Shown one piece after another: positions 49,291-62,000 of a stretch of 64,000 nt of DNA. A program made the position numbers and the translations under genes. The notes beneath the pieces were generated by a model. It was not told where the DNA came from, made no database searches, and saw only the letters and a program-made list of their open reading frames with translations. The stretch lies in the NCBI GenBank assembly GCA_015680685.1, contig MNCI01015002.1, forward strand, positions 1-64,000. The letters run 5' to 3'. Every line of letters starts with the position of its first letter. Within the stretch, counting starts at the first letter, position 1. Source of the stretch: Gnetum montanum (lineage: Eukaryota; Streptophyta; Gnetopsida; Gnetales; Gnetaceae).

Positions 49291-49867
49291 AAAAAATTAG
49301 TATTTTGAAATCTACCATAAAAAACCACACCTCCCTATTTTAGGATGCTATTTCAATTAGCTTGTTATGTTTCATTAGTTTGCTATTCCAACCATCAATA
49401 GAAAAATACTAATACAAAAATAGTAAATAATACGATAACTCCAATTACATTAACTTGGTTATATAAAAAAATCCAATTGATCTCCAAAGTTTGTTATAAT
49501 GAAATATGACTTTGCATTAATTATTTCCATAGATTTCTATGCCATGTGATATTTAAATAAATTAAATATATATTTTTTCATAGGCTAATAACTTATATAC
49601 CAAAAAAACTGGCCTAAAAAAATTAAAATTAAAATATCATAGTTGAAAACAAGTTGTCTAACTTTACTTTCTTTAGTTCTTCCTTTCCTATAATCTTAAT
49701 GGTAAATTTCCTTAAAGTGACATACATAAAATGTTGTGTAAGTTCCATAGATTAAATCTTGTATCATTTGTATGGGTTATACAAGTTGTTTAGATGTTTT
49801 ATAGTTTTCATATGTTACATAAGTTTCATATTTGAAAAATTTTATAAGTTACATGTTTTATAGGTTT
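49291..49867. other. AT-rich spacer between LINE and E4
   Basis: No coding or repeat signal that I can assign. Its right end TTTCATAG includes the left copy of E4's target duplication (CATAG, 49868-49872). Confidence 0.5.
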
Positions 49868-49872
49868 CATAG

Positions 49873-50721
49873 TGATGAGCGATGAGGTACCCCTATGCCC
49901 ATCCATAAGAATCACAAGCATTCATGCATAATCCAATTGAATTCTACAAATGGGACTAGTTATGGTATCTAGATCGTTTTGCTCTTATCACAGTTCGTTG
50001 TCTTTCCACCTAGACTAGTTGTGGCTTTGTCACGTATGTTTTAGTCCAAATTGAGGCATATGATGTTGTCCAATTCTACTTTGATCCTAATGATGATAAA
50101 GAGATAAATTAATTAAGCTAATAAACAATGGAAAACAAGATCTAAACTAGCCTATGTGCAATGAGTATTTACTCTTAATTGTCTGTATACATCTTGGACT
50201 TCATGAGACTACTTTTGGGATTTCCAAGCGTATGTCATTGGGTGTGCCAAATAATACACTGTTGGATTACCAAGTACTTACACTTTAACGCTCATGACTA
50301 AGGTGTATACATTCCACTTAATAGTAGAAATAGTAAATAGTAATAAATGAAAATGTTTAACTAAAGAAAATATTTAATAATTAACAATTAAAAGCAATAA
50401 TAATCTTAAGTTGATGCTACAATGGTGAAAGTAACATGTCCAAGTACATCACACTCGAGCAAAGTTTCCATACAATTACGAGCATCACACTACGAGCATG
50501 CATTGGGAATAACAAAACTCTAAGAAAGACTATCAAAAATTGAGAAATAAAACTATCTTTCCCTCTTGCTTGCTATGCACCCAAGTGTTATATTTATAGG
50601 GTAGCCTAGAGGAGACGATGTTGAATATCTATCGCTTCCTAACTCTAACATCGGGTATCTAATATTGGGGCTCCAATATTAAGTATTTGATATCAAAGCC
50701 TAATAAATTCATGACTCCTCA
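49873..50721 (-). repeat. E4 3' LTR
   Basis: 849 bp, TGATGAG to CTCCTCA. TATAAATA on the minus strand at 50591-50598. Short U3 zone 50615-50715 with TCGGGTATCTAATATTGG-like repeats. Next to TAGCCCCATG, the PPT complement. Confidence 0.85.
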
Positions 50722-50929
50722 TAGCCCCATGATTGAATAAAAACTCATCCTCAAGTCAAACAAATTGAGGGGTAAGTTCTTTACAAAATATTGGGAAGTT
50801 ATGGGATTATTGACTAACTTAAACAACAAAGAAAAAAATTGACTCTTACATGTCTTAGTGGTGTAGTACAAAATAGGACATAATATTATAAGACAAAATT
50901 CGGGATGCTCATGTGGTGCCTAGAGGTGG

Positions 50930-53640
50930 TGGCTCCTCCATTGGTTGCTTCCCTTTTTTGCTAGGCTTTTGAAATTCGTAATGATCAAGTAATGCCTACA
51001 ACTTTTCTTCTTCCATCCTTGGGTCATGTACTGTCTAGGCTACTAAACCAATGTGTGCTAACACTAGTACATCCCAAGGGCATGGTAGTTGTGAGAACAT
51101 CTAATTAGCCTTCACATACCAAGTCATAAATTATTGTCATTCCTCCTTAAAGGCCCTAGCTTTTTCTCTGAGTTCATGATAATTTGTTAATCTTCTAGCT
51201 AGGTTTGAGGTGACATCCTTCTATCCCTAATAGTTGGCTTTAACCACTTCCAATTTCAAGTTTGCCACATGTAGCTTCTAGAAAGCATCTTTTTGATTTG
51301 CAAACTTTTATTCATACAATGCATAAGTGATTTCTACTTGCTTCTCTAGCTTGTTTCAAGGTCAACCTACTATTAACATGGCAAGGTTAACATATCTGAG
51401 GTTATCCAATGTTATGTATTCCTTCAAATCTTCAATCTGTAGGTCTTTATTCTTTACTTCTACCTAGTGGACCAAGGCATAAATATCAAAAATTGGCTAC
51501 CACTCATGATTTTGTGCTGATAAGGATCTAATGTGGGCTTTATCCATCTTGATCTCTTTTTCATTTATTTTTTTATACATGCCTACTTGGTCATGAAAGT
51601 GCTCCTTCAATGTTTCCTGCTTCTTGGCCTCATTCTGCCATGTGTTGATTGCTATTGCTAATTTTTTTCGAATCGCACAAACATCCTCCATTAATAGGGT
51701 TCTATTTTCTCTATCCAATCTATTAATGTACTAGTTGACCCTCACTAAGTTATTCTCTCAACTGGTGGACATCTTTTTTTAAATATTCTTTTTCTTTTCA
51801 ACTGTGGTCAACCTTGAATTCTCTCCAATAAGCTACTTGTTTTTCTCTTGTATGGCTATCAATGCCTTTTTATAAAAATGCGATTGTGCATTAATAGCAA
51901 AGACATTCCAAACTACTTTCTCCTTTTCTTATTCTACAACTATGCTCTTCTTAGTTAGCTTAGACAATAACTCCATCCTAAATTATTCTAGCCGGTCAGG
52001 TGCAAAAAATTAGGCAGGGTCCCATCGTTTAGCTTTTATTTTAATCTTTGCACTTTTGCTTCTACATGTTTTTCCTTGACTTTAGCCATGACCAGCTTTT
52101 GTTTACTAGTAATAAGGTCTAACTATGCTACAATGACATCACTAGGGATGTCAAACAAGGTAGTCATCACTTGCCCTATCTACAGCAATTGATCCAATAC
52201 ATCCTCATACACCGCAGGAGTCATCAAAGTCCCGACCAACATCTACGCATATTTGGTGCTAGTAAGATCTACTGGGGCCACAATAGGCACATTGAATGAT
52301 TCTTTAATATGGTTTGTAATTACTTTTGCTACACCTACCACATCCTCATGTTTCATTACCACAACTATGGCACCTTCTCCAATTTCAAGTGTCACCTAGA
52401 AGGATGCAACATTCCTAGAGATTTTTTTGGACCACTAGGATCCTCCTTCTAATTATAAATAGATATTTTCCCATGTTGGATCAGCTAAAATAGTGGGTTG
52501 TATGACATCATCAATTACTCTGAAGAGATTGGACTCATCCCTGCTTTCTTAACTAATAGCTTTAGAAATTTCTATAAATGGCTCATTAAGGGCCTATAAT
52601 CTTTTGGTGGTAGTGGTGGCAAAGCTTATGTTTTTGGGTGTTATTTAGGTTCATGTTGTCCTTTTACTTCTAGCTCTATTTCCTTCTCTGGTTCTTACTC
52701 TTTAATAAGATCTTTTTTTGGAGCTGCAAGTTTGAGGAGATCATTGAAGGAGGGCATTATAAGCCTTCTTGGGGATATTATTCGTATATCCTAGGACTCC
52801 AGTATGTTTGCATAGTTTCCTAATTAGGCAAGGAAATGGAAGTGTTGGCTTCCAACCCCTTTTCTCTTTGAACTTTCATTGAAGTTTAGTGAAGTAGAAT
52901 TTGGGAAGATTGACCACATATTTGTCCATTAAGATAGCACTTTCCCTAGCCACATATGTTGAAATTTGATTAAGCCCTTTGGTGGAAAATAGGTGATATG
53001 TGCTGATCTTGAAGTATTTCCTCTTTTCCATAGTTAGTTCATTATATGTTTTATCTTCTTTGTCGTATGCCCATTTTAGCCATAGTTTTTTGGTATGAGG
53101 GTTAGATCTAGTGGATAGATGGGCTACCTTAGCCCCTTCATTTAGCAAATTTAGAGCTATTACAATTTCCTTGACTAAGAAAGAGTCATTAACTCCACAA
53201 ATATTGATAGGGGTACCATCATCTCTATTGTGCCAAAATTGATAAGTCTCACCAAGGTACCACTCCCACTATCTAAAAGAATGGGCCATAGAGGTGATGC
53301 CTTAAGTGGTGTTTGAGCTTCTTCTAGGAAAAATTCCATAAATGGTCCAAAGCTCATCTCCATAATAACCATGGTCAACATGGACTTTTCTTGAATGGTC
53401 GCAAGGTAATTAGAGGGCAATGTGAGATGTTGTCCCTACACAGGGGCTAGTGGTTCTACGACCTCTCCTTAGACCGACTATCTAGTAGCAGGAGCCTCTT
53501 GATGAATATTGAATGATTAAGCTTCCTACTCCTCATGTTCTACATGTTTTCCTTCTTGGCCATGGCCATCTCATGGATGCTTAGCTACTCTTTATGAAGG
53601 TTCTCCTTATGCACCTCTTTTTGGGACCATCTGCAATCAA
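50930..53640 (-). pseudogene. ORF-B of E4, unknown protein with coiled-coil C-terminus
   Basis: Unrecognised protein. A plausible start is ATG near 53630, after TGATTGCAG. N-terminal part 53175-53420: PSNYLATIQEKSMLT, GPFMEFFLEEAQTPLK, TLVRLINFG. Middle part 52876-53148: KLWLKWAYDKEDKTYNEL, YHLFSTKGLNQISTYVARES, then KRGWKPTLPFPCLIRKLCKH near 52800-52870, which resembles the putative plant transposon protein domain. C-terminal part 51497-51718 and further left is charged and coiled-coil-like (RENRTLLMEDVCAIRKKLAI, NEAKKQETLKEHFHDQVG). It sits where Athila-type elements have an extra, env-like ORF, but I see no transmembrane segment. B1 has a second, diverged copy. Several stops and frameshifts. 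Confidence 0.6.
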
Positions 53641-55560
53641 GCAAAGATCAAGTGTTACTAAGGTTGTATTTGTTATCATTAATCAATTGATACCTTGCTT
53701 TTTACCTTAGTTCATTAAGTTCTTAATTCATATGATTGTAAAGTTAGAAAAATTTTCATGAAAAATCCCCAAAAAGTGTCTATCTCCTCATATGACCTTA
53801 CACGATTGATTTCTCTCTTTTTTTTTTCTTATGTGTGGCTTGTTATGATGGTTGTGGTCCCTTAGGTGAAAAAATTAATGTTTTTGGCATTGATATTATT
53901 GATTATTCATGATAATGCCTAAATTTGTTAACACTCTTACCCTTGTAATACCTACTAGGAAATACCAAATTATCAAAAATTGGAATAAGTTTTTCATGCA
54001 AGCATCCCCCTCCCATGACTAACTTGAATACTCCAGGTTCAAATAGGTGTAAATAGCATGGGAATCAAAGTGGTAGAGAGCCAAATATCACAAGTGAAAA
54101 GTGGGTACATAGAGCTCTGAGTCACAAGAGAAAATTTGAACAATGCCCCTAGCTGCAAATGATGAAAATGAAGTTTGGGAATTATGGGGGTCATATATAT
54201 AGGTTTTGTGTGATCCAATGTTGGGTACCATGAATAAGCACCAAATGGAATAGTTGAGCATGGAAAATAAAGCTCTATGATTAGTTGGAAGGTTTGAGGT
54301 AAGGTTCATAGTTTTAGGTAAGTGGAAAATCAATTTTTGGCACTGGAAGTGTAAGAAGGTGGAGTTTTTGATGTGAAAAGCTTTAGAAAAAGCAAGAAAA
54401 ACGCATTGAAATCAAGGTTGTGGAAAAATAAATTACAAATGAAGGGAAACAACAAAATATAACAATTGAGCACTTGGAAGGTGAAGGATGATGTGGTTGT
54501 GTCAAACAAGTACAAGTCGCAAAATTTACACAAGTGGATCCTCCCCAAAGCAAGCTCTAGCCTATGATGTCCTTGTGTAACCACACTTAAAAATGTCTGT
54601 AGGTACTAAAGGGGTTGAATGCAACACATACCTATGAAACAAAACACACATGATAAAACCACTAATTTAAGATAATAACTCTATGTTACACAAAACCATA
54701 AGTTATGATTACTCAAATAACGACATGAGATGGATTATAGAAAGGATTGCAAAAATTGGGACATGAGGTGTCTTACCATGGGCACAATGAAACCTTATGT
54801 GTTATTAATGGATAAATAATCATAAGTCCTTCTTTCCAAGATTCAAACCAAGTCCAAACCACATTGTAGTGACATCACATCATTTCATCATATCAATAGA
54901 CAACCATAAGACTATCATAGTTGTAAGGGGTAACATCACTTCACATTTTGTCTAAGGAAGAATCCTTATTATGGCACACACTTTTTTGAAGTTCTGAAAA
55001 GCTGCCAACCTTTAAGCATGGGTACATGTCATTCTAGTGGAATCCACAGAAGTTTATTCAGTGAAGTTTTAGGTTACTCTTACTTCCATTTTTCATTAGA
55101 TCTACAAGGATATGGTTACAACCTCAGCAACATGATAGAACATATAGAAGCGGCCAAAGAGAATTTTCAAATCCCCTTGACATCACACCCTTCACATTCT
55201 ACCTTGGTTTTGCATCCTTTTGTCTAGACATAATGATTATAGATTTATTATTAGATTGGATGATGAAAAATATTATCATTGTGACTAGGGCAAGAACCTC
55301 TTATTAATGGAATGGGTGGATGAATGTCGTGGTCTCAATGTTTAAATAATTAGTCCCTTATGACTTGACAACATACAGAAAACCTCACCTCAATGGGCAA
55401 CATGATCGTTTTATTCACAAGCAAGATTACACAACAAAGAAAATGAAAATAAAAAATTGAAAAAATTGAAAAAAAAATAGGAAGAATTGTTTCAAGAAAT
55501 ATGAAAATGACAACAAATTTTAAAACAAAAAAAATGAAAAACACTTAAGAATCCCAAAGC
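53641..55560 (-). other. E4 noncoding spacer between gag and ORF-B
   Basis: About 1.9 kb without domain matches. 54535-54615 resembles 32220-32300 of E3. The frames at 54088-54333, 54330-54584 and 55350-55544 are T-rich and lack counterparts in other copies. Confidence 0.55.
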
Positions 55561-55569
55561 TTAGAACGG

Positions 55570-58005
55570 GGGATAACCTTCATGACTAAACATTTGGCCA
55601 TGACAAGGATTAATAAGTGAATAAATAAGATCCATGCATGTATGAAACATTGGTAACCATTCATGTCCTAGCCACTAGGTGTTTACTGATGGTGTGGTGG
55701 CTAGGTAGAAAAATCATTGATCACACACTTGATTGTTAAATATATGATGGGTCAAGGTATAAGATGTGTAAATGTTATGTATGTCTAGCCCATGATTGCA
55801 CCCTTGATCATGATATGGTATGCATGGAGTTATTTGTCTCCCCATACTATTAGATTCATTGTTTGGATTTGGGATTGAAGTAATGGTGGACAATGGCCCT
55901 TACGTAAGATCAAAGGACATCAGTTGTAAAAAGGAAGGTGGTGCACTAGATTGGCATTATGCTAGTTTGAATGATGTGATGAGTTCATGTGTGGTTTACT
56001 TTGGCTTATGGCCTTTCCTCAAACAAGGATTTTTGCTACATTATGGTTTAGACCCACTGGTGTCAACGTTTTTATGCACATTCGTAGAAAAAGTGGCATT
56101 CATTTGTTGATATTGGGATGTTGAATCTACTTCTGTCATTGGTGGTGGCTTATAATGTGGTGGACTAGGAGGATATTGAGGGTAGGATAAATGGTAAGAG
56201 GTGCAAGGTGGTGATCCTTCAGGGGATGTCATGTGTTAATAGTACTTGGGAGAGTGGTGGTGGCAATTTGAAGTAGAGGATGTAGAACTAGTTGAAGAAA
56301 TAAGGTGTTGAACATAATATCCATGCAGTTTTGGCTAGTATGAAGGATAGGGCTGATTTGGTGGTGGCTTCCCCATGACTGTGGTTATTGCCACTATGGT
56401 TGATGACTATGTTAATGCTAGTAATAAGTCCCCCTAGGATGGTATGATTAGTTGTGGGAGTATCTATAATTACTTTGTGGAAGAGGAAATCTCCCAAGAA
56501 TGTGCTTTTGCACAAACTTTGAATTTAAGTTACCTATCCAATACTCTTGTAGGTGCAACAAGACTGGGCAATGACCTTTTAGATGATATATGCAAATGTT
56601 GCATCCATTATCTTCATCTGTGGTTGAGTCTATAACCTCACCTTCTTTAGCCATTTTTCCCATTTGCTGAAAAGTGTTCCTAGCTGTTTCTTGGTTCTAT
56701 TTTCTTTGTTTAGTGTGATCTCTTGGATTATTTTGCATGATCCTCTCCTCAACCATTTCAATGAGAGTTGTAAAATTTTCATATACCCATTTAGACATAT
56801 TATTAAACTTTGCTTCAAGTTCATCAATAAACTTTTATATCAACAAGGTTTGTTGTAGGATCACCTTATAGAAAGTGGTTTTGTTCTCCTTACCATAGAT
56901 ATGGTCCTCTTTTTATTGAAGAGTTCGATCCCATTGATATTTTTCAACATTCTCCCATTTATATATCTCTCCTTCTTCTTTTTCCACATGCTTGATTAGC
57001 TTTTGGATCTAATGATCTTGGAGCTCATATAATTGCCTTGGGGAATAAATCCCAAGGATCTCCTTTCTTTCATTACAAAACCCATCTACGATGTGGAAAA
57101 TTTACCTTTCCTTAGAGAAATCATGGCCTAGGCATCTATTCAGTAAAACATAATATCTATCTAAGGCCATATCCAAGGGCTCATGTTATTCTTGCTTCCA
57201 CTCTTAGATTTGTCTTCTCAAATTGGACACCCTCGCATAAGTTTGGTATTTCTTGTTGGAAAGTTCTAGCATTATTAACCATTGCCAAGTTGAATTCAGT
57301 CTCAATGATCGATACCACATTTTAGCTCTATCAATTAGTGTCCTAGGAAAGAGCTTAAGCTTTTGCCACCCATTTTCAATGTTGTAGAAAGCAGAGGCTT
57401 CATTGAAGGCTTGTAAATGATGTTTTGGATCTGAATCATAACCTCTTGCAAATTTAGGAATATTATTCATGTCAAGCTTAGGTAGGCAACTCTTTTTGTG
57501 ATGCTTGCAAGATATCTTAATGGTCTCTATGATATGCATTAGGCTCTTAATGGCCAACAAGGATTCATCATCAACAAATAGGTTGTGAGCGAAATTTCTA
57601 TCTCTATTCGTTTGATCATGATGATGTTGTATATGTTCATGATGATGTCTTTGACTTTTCTTGTGGGTTTGATTTCAATTTTTAGTTTCACCCTTTAGTG
57701 GAGCCTTATCTCCATACCTACATTCATCTTCATCAAAACTAGACATTGAAGGAGAAGAGGAGGACAATGAATTGGAAGGAGGTCTTAAGCCTTGAGGCCT
57801 CCTTTAGTTTAGGACTAACATCATCTCCTCTAGGATTATTTGCCTTAGGTGAATGTAGTCTTTGAGTGTAATCAGGGTGGTCATGATCATAAAAAACACC
57901 AGCATAAGGTTGGTCACTCCAATTTTACTCACTATATATCTCATTAGTTCTCCAATGAATGTTTTCACTATATAGTGCATTATCACTTTCATGTGAGAGA
58001 GACAT
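55570..58005 (-). pseudogene. gag: E4 gag
   Basis: ATG at 58005 (MSLSHESDNALYSEN). Gag core 57204-57560: LDMNNIPKFARGYDSDPKHH, LQAFNEASAFYNIENGWQKL, KLFPRTLIDRAKMWYRSLRL, KKYQTYARVSNLRRQI. A zinc-knuckle-like CNICIYHLKGHC lies near 56570. The C-terminal segment 55850-56300 is proline- and tyrosine-rich (SYPQYPPSPPHYKPPP). Frameshifts near 57800 and in the C-terminal half. No protease motif was found, unlike E1. Confidence 0.7.
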
Positions 58006-58111
58006 CGTTGTTGGTTTATGATGTGTGTGTTCTAATAATATCTGCAAGATATATCATTAATACCTTTATAGTGATCATGTATAATATAACTAATCTAGAT
58101 AACTAGCACCA

Positions 58112-58130
58112 TCCCCAACAACAATGCCAA
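58112..58130 (-). other. E4 primer binding site
   Basis: Minus strand TTGGCATTGTTGTTGGGGA, directly beside the 5' LTR. Fits the tRNA-Asp-like PBS of the other copies. Confidence 0.75.
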
Positions 58131-58999
58131 TGATGAGCGGCAAGGTACCTCTACATCCAACGATATGAATCACAAGCATTCATGCACAATCTAATCGAAT
58201 TTCGCATATGGGACTAGTTGTAGTATCTAGATTATTATTCTTTGATCGTAGTTCACTATCTTCCCACTTGGACTAGTGGTAGCTTTGTCATGTATGATTT
58301 AGTCCAAAGTGAGGCATATGATGTTGTCTAATTATGCTTTGCTCATAATGATGATAAAGAGATAAATTAATTAATCTAATGAATAATGCAAAACAAGATC
58401 TAAACTAGCCTATGTGCAATGAGTATCCACTCTTAATCATTTGTATACATCTTGGACTTTATGAGACTACTTTTGGGATTGCCAAGCATATGTCATTAGG
58501 TGTGCCAAATTTTACACTGTTGGATAACCAAGTACTTACACTTTAACACTCATGATTAAGGCATACACATTCTGCTGAATAACAGGAATAGTAAATTGCA
58601 ATAAATGGAAATGTTTAACTAAATAAAATAGTAAATAATTAAAAATTAAAAGTAATAATAATCTAAGTGGATGCTACAATTATGGAAGTAATCTCAAGCT
58701 TTATTTCCAGTCATGTAACGTGTCCAAGTATGTCACACTCAAACAAAGGTTCCATACGATTACAAACATCACACTGCAAGCATCCACTGGCAGTAACAAA
58801 ACTTGAAGAAAGACTATCAAAAACTGAGAACTAAAACTATCTTCCCCTCTTTCTTGCTTAATTGTGCACCCAAGTGTTGTATTTATAGGCTAGCCTAGAG
58901 GAGATGATGTCAAATATTTGACATCACTTCCTAGCTACAACATCAGGTATCCGATATCAAGTATCCAATATCAAAGCTTGAAAAATTCATGACTCATCA
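58131..58999 (-). repeat. E4 5' LTR
   Basis: 869 bp, TGATGAG to CTCATCA. TATAAATA on the minus strand at 58880-58887. U3 zone 58905-58990 with GATGTCAAATATTTGACATC-like palindromic repeats. Aligns along its whole length with 49873-50721. Confidence 0.85.
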
Positions 59000-59004
59000 C
59001 ATAG

Positions 59005-62000
59005 GCTATTTTCTTCAGGGGATGGATGGTACAAATCCAAAATAATTGCAATATAAATAAACCCCTAGATATATAGTCCAATTAGAACTTTATAACTTAG
59101 CATTGACCACCAAAATCAAATCCACAACATAGATTTAGCAAATCAACAGTCTTATAACTAAGCTAATACCTTATTTTTATTTTATTTTATTTTATTTTTT
59201 CTATGGTTGTTTAATATTTTATGATATCCTCATATATGTTGTATAAGATTGTACATTTCTAAATCATGGATATCATGATGGAAAATGTTTTTAAGAAAAT
59301 AGCGATTATTTAGAATAACCCAACCAAATTTTCATAAAAGTAGTCATGAAGCATTTAGCTCTATAGCAAGAAAAGAGTTATAACAAGCTATTGAACAAAT
59401 TCCTATCAAATATTACTTGGATTAGATTTTAACATTTCAGATCCTCAACTAAGTAACTATGATGTTCTTTATGATAAGCTTAATTTTGTATCTAAGATTT
59501 ACCCATTTTGGTTATGATTCAACATTGTTGAATAGATATGAAAATTAACTATTAATAAAAACATTATCATATGCTTTCAAAAAAGATGTTCATTTAGCAT
59601 GTAATATTATCCATTATGATATTCTTGAATAATGGGTTTTTAATGAATTTTCCATTTGAAATATATTTAAGTTATAAAATTACATCCTAATAATATTTTA
59701 AAATAAGATAAAAATATAATAATACTGTAATAACACTTGCACACACATTCCACTTTTATTTAAATTTTTTATTTAGTAACACTTGAATCCCATTTTGTAC
59801 AAATTCCTAGAAGATATGTATACATTCATATTTTTACACACACATGGTTAACTATAAAATAAGCATGAAATCAAAAAGAAATATTTCTACAATTAGGAGC
59901 AAACCTTAAATGTTGTTACAAATAACAAACAAGTTTGGTAGAACATATAAATTGTAAGAAAAAATTCATAAAAATGTTGGATCTAAGGATACAATGTTCT
60001 AAATGTTATTGAGAATCCTTGGTACTTGTCAAACCATAAAATTAACCATAAAATAAAACATGAAATCACTTAAGAAACATGAATAAAATTCTTTTAAAAA
60101 TGTAAATTCCATATGAAGTACTTATCATTCAAAAAAATTACAATTGAAAACCTTAATACACTAAGTATGAAATCTCATAATTCAATAATTCTATTTGACT
60201 AAACATAAATAATAAACATTTAACAACATCTAGGAAATGTTGCACTAGCATCTTACATATAAATCCTATATGCATAAAGTTACAAGAGATCAATATATAA
60301 ACACATAGGCCATTTTAAAAATCTATAACATGGATTTAAAAACAAAAAAATGTTTAAAATCCTCATTTTCATCACATCATCAAAATTAGCATTACTTCTA
60401 ATTTATATTCTAACCTACAATTTACATCATCGTCTAGAAACTCCATGCCATCATAAACAACCTACATGAAACACATGTAGAAAGGGTTAGAATACCTTCA
60501 CAATAGAGGAAAATACCTGGTTACCATACTAAACAAATTTGGAAGATAGATCTCATGTTGTAGAATACACTATTAGAACCAACAACAATACTAATTAATT
60601 AAACTAGTAACTATTAACCAGAATCATTAATATCTTAATCTATCATTAACTCATGATTTTCTCTACCCATGAATTTTTTATGAGGCTTCCAACATAAGTC
60701 ATAGAAATAACTATGACTCATACTAACTAAAACTAGTCATCAAGACTTCTTAGTAATGAACCTCACCTCTCTAGACCAAACCTCATAAATTTCTAACTAT
60801 TGGGTTATGTTTATGACTAGTATTATCTCTATATCTATCGTATGTTTTAACTCCATAATACCACTATAAATAAGGTCTAATACTAATTACATTATCACAA
60901 GTTGATAGACAAACTTCAAAGTCAACTTACTTGATTGATTACCATTCTCATATTAGTTAATCTTTTTGCATATCATGTTAGTTAATGAAACCCTACTAAT
61001 ATTGAATGCATTGCCAATAAGTTAATGAGCCAATTCCAAAGTCATTTATTATGACTAACCAATGAATATCAATAGCCTAATCATTACATCCATGCTTTCT
61101 AATAGCTTAAACATATCCATTCATGATTAAAATATCCACTAGTCATTATCATTAGATGTTGTTATTTTTTTTTTCAAATGTTACCCATGTCATGTCACTC
61201 TACATAATACATTACCAAGGCAAGATGATGATGTAAGATACCAAAAAAAGATGAAAAGATAAGATGAAGATACAAACTAGAATCATTTATGGAAATATGA
61301 ATAGCAAATAAGGATTAGAATAGCATAAAAATTATTTAAAAATATAGCTTCAAAAAGGATTAAAGCTTAGGAAAAAAATAATAAAAGAAGAAACATTAAC
61401 TATAACTTGAAAGATCAACTAAGAATAAAGCTTCATCAAGTAAGAATAAGTTCATATCTAGAAATCATCAAAAGACCCACCACATAGCCATGAGAAAAAG
61501 TGATATAGAAAGAGATGCATAATTTATGGCAAGAAAGTAAATGTTATCAAATATTTATAAGCATAAATCTAAATGGGTAATTTCAAGAATGACACTTTAA
61601 TTTCAAGATCGAGTTACATGTATCCACAAAAGAGTTTAAATGGTCTACAAGTAGCTATGGCTATGCATTCAAGTCACCAAGAAATACTATATATATCCCA
61701 CATCATGCCAAACTAGGTTTCTAATGCTCCAAGATACAATAAAAGAATAATTAAAAGGAATCCCAATTAGATATTTAACATACCTTTAAACCATATTCTT
61801 ACATTATTCCAAAAACCTTAGAATACTATAAAATAAAAATTATAAAATACATATAAATATTGGATGTTAGAAGCCTAGAATAATTGTATTATAAGCACAT
61901 TCCATAATATATAGTCCATTTAGAACTTTATGATTTGGAAGTATTGGAATCCTAAAAAAATTATAATATGGGTACAAGTTCAATTAGAACTTTATAATTA

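Larger units (their letters stand above)
49873..58999 (-). mobile_element. E4: full-length pol-less LTR retrotransposon with gag and ORF-B
   Basis: 9,127 bp flanked by perfect CATAG duplications at 49868-49872 and 59000-59004. Minus-strand order: 5' LTR 58131-58999, PBS 58112-58130, gag 58005 to about 55570, noncoding spacer about 53640-55560, ORF-B about 53640-50930, PPT 50722-50731, 3' LTR 49873-50721. It is the most complete family E copy and shows that gag and ORF-B belong to one element. No RT, RNase H or integrase found. Confidence 0.85.

Noticed and set aside
53175-53420. Possible host gene exon
   Set aside because: It lies inside E4 between its LTRs and target duplications and is continuous with ORF-B.
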